Below, piece by piece: positions 32,669-36,147 of a stretch of DNA of 36,147 nt. The stretch's first letter is position 1. Each line of letters starts with the position of its first letter. A model generated the notes under the pieces. It saw only the letters and a list, made by a program, of their open reading frames with translations. It was not told the origin of the DNA and did no database searches. Source of the DNA: Candidatus Magasanikbacteria bacterium GW2011_GWA2_37_8 (GTDB taxonomy: Bacteria > Patescibacteriota > Patescibacteriia > Magasanikbacterales > GWA2-37-8); the NCBI GenBank assembly GCA_000992085.1, contig LBTN01000002.1:1-36147 (forward strand), in the 5' to 3' direction. Position numbers and translations under genes: made by a program.

Positions 32669-33469
32669 TTAGACCGCTTCATCTAACTCCACCTCTTCTT
32701 CTTTGTCTTTTGCTTCATCAGCTTCAACTTCTGATTCTTTTTGTTTTTCTTCTAAATTAATATCTTTAATAGTTTCATCAAATAAAAACACCATACACAC
32801 CCCACCCATTTCAGCCTGGAAACCACCGGTATTTTGTAAATCAACTTCGCGATGTCCATTTTTCTTAAAAATATCTCGCGCCCGTAAGCCATCGGCTTCG
32901 CTAACTATAAAACAAAACTGCGGAGATACATTGGTCGAATCAGGAGCAAAAGTACTATGACTTAATTGATCTCCACCTTGCATTTCTGATTGGTCCATGC
33001 CAACCAAATATTCGGCACTACCCGATTCTACCATCAACATTCGTGTACTACCAGTTTCACTGCCTGTAACCGAATTAGCATTAGCCATTTCGGTTAAAAA
33101 ATTACGTAATTCATTTAAACCAGCCACACCCAAAGCAGTATCAGAATTTATTTGTTCTGCCACTTCACCGGCTGCTACTACCTTAGCTTCATCTTCTGCC
33201 GAACGCACTTCGTTTATTACTCCGTCGGTTGCTAAATTTTCTTTTGTTTTTTGATTTACTGCAGCCGAACCAATAACTTCACTGATATCATCTATTCGAA
33301 AACGATGTACATTAGGATTAAATTTTTTTGCCCCCACTTCTATAGTATGAGTAAAACTACCATCCCAGCGAGCTACTAAATTTAATTCTTGACTTGGTTG
33401 AGATTTTTTTGTTTCAGCAGATTCGTTTCTATCGCCAGTTGTTTCAATTTTATTTGGATCTTGTGGCAT
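32669..33469 (-). CDS. unknown acidic protein in the yidC unit
   Basis: The 266-residue protein is strongly acidic, especially its last 30 residues (EVEADEAKDKEEEVELDEAV). A folded part lies at about residues 28-210, beginning LVARWDGSFTHTIEVGAKKF and including GGFQAEMGGVCMVFLFDETI. There is no signal peptide, span or motif that I recognise. It follows the PRC-barrel gene by 8 bases and precedes a terminator, so it is the last gene of the yidC transcription unit. No function can be given. Confidence 0.75.
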   Translation of the reverse strand: MPQDPNKIETTGDRNESAETKKSQPSQELNLVARWDGSFTHTIEVGAKKFNPNVHRFRIDDISEVIGSAAVNQKTKENLATDGVINEVRSAEDEAKVVAAGEVAEQINSDTALGVAGLNELRNFLTEMANANSVTGSETGSTRMLMVESGSAEYLVGMDQSEMQGGDQLSHSTFAPDSTNVSPQFCFIVSEADGLRARDIFKKNGHREVDLQNTGGFQAEMGGVCMVFLFDETIKDINLEEKQKESEVEADEAKDKEEEVELDEAV

Positions 33470-33477
33470 ATTAAAAT

Positions 33478-33783
33478 TTAATCATTTTGAGTAAAAGAAA
33501 CATCATTTAAAACTTGGGGTTGAGTGATTGGCGTATTTTTTTCAGTAACTTCATCTACTTCTTTTATCACTCCATCATCAACAATCATTTTACGATCTGT
33601 AATTTCTTTAACTTGAATCGGGCGAATCAAAAAATATTTTTGACTAAAGTAATTTGGCTTAATTACATACTGGTACACAGTGTGAGTATCAATCATAAAT
33701 TTGATATCAAAAACTTTACCAAATTTTACTCCTGAAACAGTAAACACCGGCAAATGAAGAAGATGGTGAAGATTAATTAACAT
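33478..33783 (-). CDS. PRC-barrel domain protein
   Basis: The 101-residue protein has the PRC-barrel strand order: LPVFTVSGVKFGKVFDIKFM near 11-30, then VYQYVIKP, LIRPIQVKEITDRKMIVDDG. This is followed by an acidic, Pro-containing tail. PRC-barrels bind other proteins or RNA (as in RimM) in the cytosol. This one has no partner domain. Its start lies 2 bases after the yidC stop, so the two are probably translationally coupled. Its role could be in membrane protein insertion, but that is inferred from the linkage alone. Confidence 0.8.
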   Translation of the reverse strand: MLINLHHLLHLPVFTVSGVKFGKVFDIKFMIDTHTVYQYVIKPNYFSQKYFLIRPIQVKEITDRKMIVDDGVIKEVDEVTEKNTPITQPQVLNDVSFTQND

Positions 33784-33784
33784 A

Positions 33785-34555
33785 CTATTTGTTTACTACT
33801 TCGCCAGAAATAGCCCTATCGTTATTTGGTTTCGAATCTTTACTTTTTTTATTCATAAACACCTGTTGTGCAGCCATTAAAATAGTACTTAAAAACCAGT
33901 ACAAGGTTAAACCAGCTGGCAAGCTAATACCAATTACTACTGTCATAATTGGCATCATATAAAGCATCTGTTTATTCATCATCGCCATCATATTTTCGTC
34001 TTTGGCACCAGCGCCGGCTTCGGTTGGAGCAGGTTTACGCATCATGGTTTTGGCTTGCAAAAATTGTGCAGCGCCAGCTAATACTGCCAAAACCACACTA
34101 GGTTTGGCCATGTCGATAAAACCTAATGATAACGAATTGATCTGACCAGGATTAGCAATAAAAGTATACAGTGATTGTCCTAAATTAGTTGAGGCTAAAC
34201 CATCGCGTAATACCCAATACAAAGCAATTAAAACTGGCAATTGAATAAGTAATGGCAAACAAGAAGCAAACGGATTTACTTTGTTATTTTTATATAATTC
34301 CATGGTTGCTTGGGCCAATTTTTGTTTATCTTGCCCATATTGCTTTTTTAATTCTTCTAGTTTTGGCTGCAATTCTTGTAATGATTTTTGTGATTTGATA
34401 GAAGATGCAGTTAACGGGTACACTAAAAGACGAATCAGAATAGTGATAATTAAAATTACTACACCCACATCATGGCCAGGGACAATGTTGTACAAACCAA
34501 CAAAAATGTTAAACAGTGGTTGATAAAGAACAACATGAAAAAGTTGAGAAAACAT
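33785..34555 (-). CDS. yidC: membrane protein insertase YidC/Oxa1
   Basis: The 256-residue protein has the conserved core: YQPLFNIFVGLYNIVPGHDV, then a first span with the functional Arg (R42 in ILIRLLVYPL). A cytosolic helical hairpin rich in Lys and Gln follows (SLQELQPKLEELKKQYG), then NPFASCLPLLIQLPVLIALY and two further spans ending LTLYWFLSTILMAAQQ. It inserts and folds membrane proteins with or without SecYEG. It is the short form without the large periplasmic domain. Usual neighbours (rpmH, rnpA, jag) are not seen; instead a PRC-barrel gene follows directly. Confidence 0.96.
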   Translation of the reverse strand: MFSQLFHVVLYQPLFNIFVGLYNIVPGHDVGVVILIITILIRLLVYPLTASSIKSQKSLQELQPKLEELKKQYGQDKQKLAQATMELYKNNKVNPFASCLPLLIQLPVLIALYWVLRDGLASTNLGQSLYTFIANPGQINSLSLGFIDMAKPSVVLAVLAGAAQFLQAKTMMRKPAPTEAGAGAKDENMMAMMNKQMLYMMPIMTVVIGISLPAGLTLYWFLSTILMAAQQVFMNKKSKDSKPNNDRAISGEVVNK

Positions 34556-34596
34556 AAATAAATTATTAAATGGTTAAATTACTAAATTGTTAATGA

Positions 34597-34624
34597 ATTA
34601 TAGCAGATTTGGCTGGATAATCAA
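34597..34624 (-). promoter_or_regulatory. promoter of the yidC unit
   Basis: On the minus strand TTGATT (34619-34624), a 16-base spacer and an extended -10 TGCTATAAT (hexamer 34597-34602) are present. Initiation near 34590 gives a leader of about 35 bases. Confidence 0.75.
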
Positions 34625-34646
34625 GAGATATATAAAAACAAACAAA

Positions 34647-34669
34647 AGGAACGCTTTTATAGCGTTCCT
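34647..34669. terminator. intrinsic terminator after nusA
   Basis: AGGAACGC (34647-34654) pairs with GCGTTCCT (34662-34669). On the minus strand a T-rich tract TTTTGTTTGTTTTTATA follows. It lies 24 bases past the nusA stop and just upstream of the yidC promoter. Confidence 0.85.
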
Positions 34670-34692
34670 AGTAATTTAACAGTTAAACAATC

Positions 34693-35940
34693 TTATTCTT
34701 CTTTTTTCTCTTCAACCACTTCTGTGTTTTCCTCTTCTTTAACTTCGGCTTCACCCTCGGCTTCAATTTCGGCTGGTAACGCCTCGCTAGAAACTTCTTG
34801 GGTGCCGCCTTCTTCTTTAACATTTAATTTCCAAGTGGTAAGTTCGGAAGCTAATCGTACATTTTGGCCACCACGACCAATAGCTAAAGAAAATTGATCT
34901 GGCAAAACAAACACTTCCGCCAATTTATTAGCCTCGTCTAGTTCAACATGCAAAACTTTGGCTGGGGATAAAGATTTAGCAATATATTCGGCAGCATTAT
35001 CACTAAACTGAATCACGTCAATTTTCTCACCAGCTAATTCTTCGATAATGGTATTAATACGGCTGCCACGTTGGCCAATACAAGAACCAATTGGATCGAT
35101 TGAAGCATCGGCGGTATAAACAGCTACTTTGGATCTAAAACCAGCATCACGAGCCACACCTTTAATTTCTACCACACCACTAGCAATTTCTGGAATTTCT
35201 TGACGGAAAATTTCTTGTACCAAACCAACATGATTGCGAGATAAAATCACTTCTGGCCCACGTGAAGTTAATTCAACCGATAATACATAGAACTTCATAC
35301 GACTGCCAGGTCGATAATGTTCGCGACCACTTTGTTGATCTGATGGCAAAACACCAGTAATTTTTCCAAAATCAACCAACACTTTACGGCCTTCTACACG
35401 TTGGATGGTGCCAACAATTAATTCGCCTTCATGTTTTTTAAAATCATCAAACACCATACCGCGTTCGGCTTCACGAATTTTTTGAATAATTACCTGTTTA
35501 GCAGTTTGAGCAGCCATACGACCAAATTCGCCAGCCACTGGTAATGGAATTTCTAATACATCGCCAACTTTGGCTTTTTTATTTACTTCTTTAGCAGCAG
35601 TTAACATCAATTCTGTTTTTGGATTAAAATGAGGCAAATCTTCTAATTCTTCTGGTTCCAAATCTCTGCCTTCTGCCCGAGCCGCTTCACGGCGATCGGT
35701 AGCTTCTTCTTGGGCTTTTTCTAAAGTTTCTTCATCAATATCTTCTACTACAACCTTAACATCCCAGGCTTTCATGTCGCCTGTTTCTGGATCAAACTGT
35801 ACTTTAATATTTTGTTGCTTGTTACCAAAATCTTTACGATAAGCTGCTGCTAGGGCCATTTCGATGGTTTCCATAACAGATTCGAAAGATAAACTTTTTT
35901 CCTCGCATAAAGCTTGGATGGCTTTTGTAATTTCGGACAT
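34693..35940 (-). CDS. nusA: transcription termination/antitermination factor NusA
   Basis: The 415-residue protein has the NusA order: an N-terminal RNA-polymerase-binding domain (1-150, with FESVMETIEMALAAAYRKDF), an S1 domain (about 171-236), KH1 with CIGQRGSR at 287-294, KH2 with AIGRGGQN at 353-360, and a Glu-rich acidic tail from about 382. It binds RNA polymerase and nascent RNA and modulates pausing, termination and antitermination. It lacks the C-terminal repeats found in E. coli NusA, as usual outside Proteobacteria. It has its own promoter and a leader hairpin. A rimP gene is not seen in the roughly 200 bases upstream. Confidence 0.97.
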   Translation of the reverse strand: MSEITKAIQALCEEKSLSFESVMETIEMALAAAYRKDFGNKQQNIKVQFDPETGDMKAWDVKVVVEDIDEETLEKAQEEATDRREAARAEGRDLEPEELEDLPHFNPKTELMLTAAKEVNKKAKVGDVLEIPLPVAGEFGRMAAQTAKQVIIQKIREAERGMVFDDFKKHEGELIVGTIQRVEGRKVLVDFGKITGVLPSDQQSGREHYRPGSRMKFYVLSVELTSRGPEVILSRNHVGLVQEIFRQEIPEIASGVVEIKGVARDAGFRSKVAVYTADASIDPIGSCIGQRGSRINTIIEELAGEKIDVIQFSDNAAEYIAKSLSPAKVLHVELDEANKLAEVFVLPDQFSLAIGRGGQNVRLASELTTWKLNVKEEGGTQEVSSEALPAEIEAEGEAEVKEEENTEVVEEKKEE

Positions 35941-35968
35941 ATATAAATTAAATTAAATTAAAATTTGA

Positions 35969-36008
35969 CATAAAAAAACAACTTCTTATAGAAGCGTCTT
36001 ATGTCAAT
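35969..36008. promoter_or_regulatory. leader hairpin of nusA, candidate attenuator
   Basis: Within the 62-base leader, an outer pair TTGACATAA and TTATGTCAA encloses an inner hairpin GCTTC-TATAA-GAAGT, followed on the minus strand by TTGTTTTTTT. The inner hairpin plus T-run looks like an intrinsic terminator between the nusA promoter and its start. This would suit autoregulation by NusA, which is inferred. Confidence 0.55.
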
Positions 36009-36037
36009 ATAATATCACATTTAAGTTTTTTTGTCAA
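36009..36037 (-). promoter_or_regulatory. promoter of nusA
   Basis: On the minus strand TTGACA (36032-36037), a 17-base spacer and TATTAT (36009-36014) are present. Initiation near 36002 gives a leader of about 62 bases. Confidence 0.78.
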
Positions 36038-36062
36038 GAGCATATTAATTATTGTAAAGGCT

Positions 36063-36106
36063 AAGTTAAAATGTCATACCGGCCGGCAAAGTTAAAATGT
36101 CATACC
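36063..36106. repeat. two 18-bp direct repeats, possible insertion-sequence end
   Basis: AAGTTAAAATGTCATACC occurs exactly twice, at 36063-36080 and 36089-36106, separated by the GC-rich GGCCGGCA. Closely spaced copies of a transposase-binding word at an element tip are a habit of IS21-type and some other elements. The window ends 41 bases on, so no transposase can be seen. A short inverted pair CAACCG/CGGTTG stands at the very edge. Confidence 0.5.
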
Positions 36107-36147
36107 TTGCCTTAATGGCCTTATCTTGCAACCGTTAAAACCGGTTG

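Overview
The window looks like a chromosomal piece of a Candidate Phyla Radiation (Patescibacteria) genome, most like the Parcubacteria group. The base composition is AT-rich. Most genes lie on the minus strand and are closely packed, and translation starts in the native genes I checked lack a Shine-Dalgarno sequence. The code looks standard: TGA ends genes and release factor 2 (RF2) is present. The gene content (PrgI/VirB4/VirB6-type secretion genes, very large Cys-rich surface protein, DUF4015 protein, small house-keeping set) fits such a small-genome, probably host-associated bacterium. Assignment below phylum is not possible by eye.

Layout. 1-390: the 3' end of an unidentified plus-strand gene, a bidirectional terminator, and a tRNA-Ser(GCT) with its own promoter. 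390-13041 (minus): one long unit read from a promoter at about 13066-13071. It encodes, in order of transcription, a polytopic VirB6/TrbL-like protein with a very long cytoplasmic tail, two unknown soluble proteins, an unknown protein carrying an in-frame dispersed repeat, a PrgI (VirB3-like) protein, a VirB4 ATPase split into two genes, a VirB8-like single-span protein and ComF. This is the core of a reduced type IV secretion-like machine. 13042-14193: paired inverted repeats flank a GC-rich, plus-strand lipoprotein gene with a consensus promoter, a strong Shine-Dalgarno and its own terminators, so it looks transferred. 14194-25936 (minus): a 2802-residue Cys-rich exported protein, a membrane protein with calcium-type DxDxDG repeats, RsmA, a DUF4015 glycosidase-like protein and a TsaC/Sua5 protein. 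26045-27640: prfB and a small multidrug-export-family membrane protein. 27700-28065: a second GC-rich plus-strand cassette encoding a 49-residue single-span protein. 28089-30172: groES-groEL under a CIRCE operator. 30215-30385: a candidate structured RNA. 30360-32577: an O-antigen ligase-like protein and a nucleotidyltransferase-like protein. 32597-34624: a yidC transcription unit with a PRC-barrel protein and an acidic unknown protein. 34647-36037: nusA with its own promoter and a leader hairpin. At the right edge lie two direct repeats that may be an insertion-sequence end.

The most interesting parts are the two foreign-looking GC-rich single-gene cassettes, the candidate RNA next to groESL, the split secretion ATPase with its unknown operon partners, and the giant Cys-repeat protein. 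All calls rest on reading motifs by eye. No database search or folding calculation was run.
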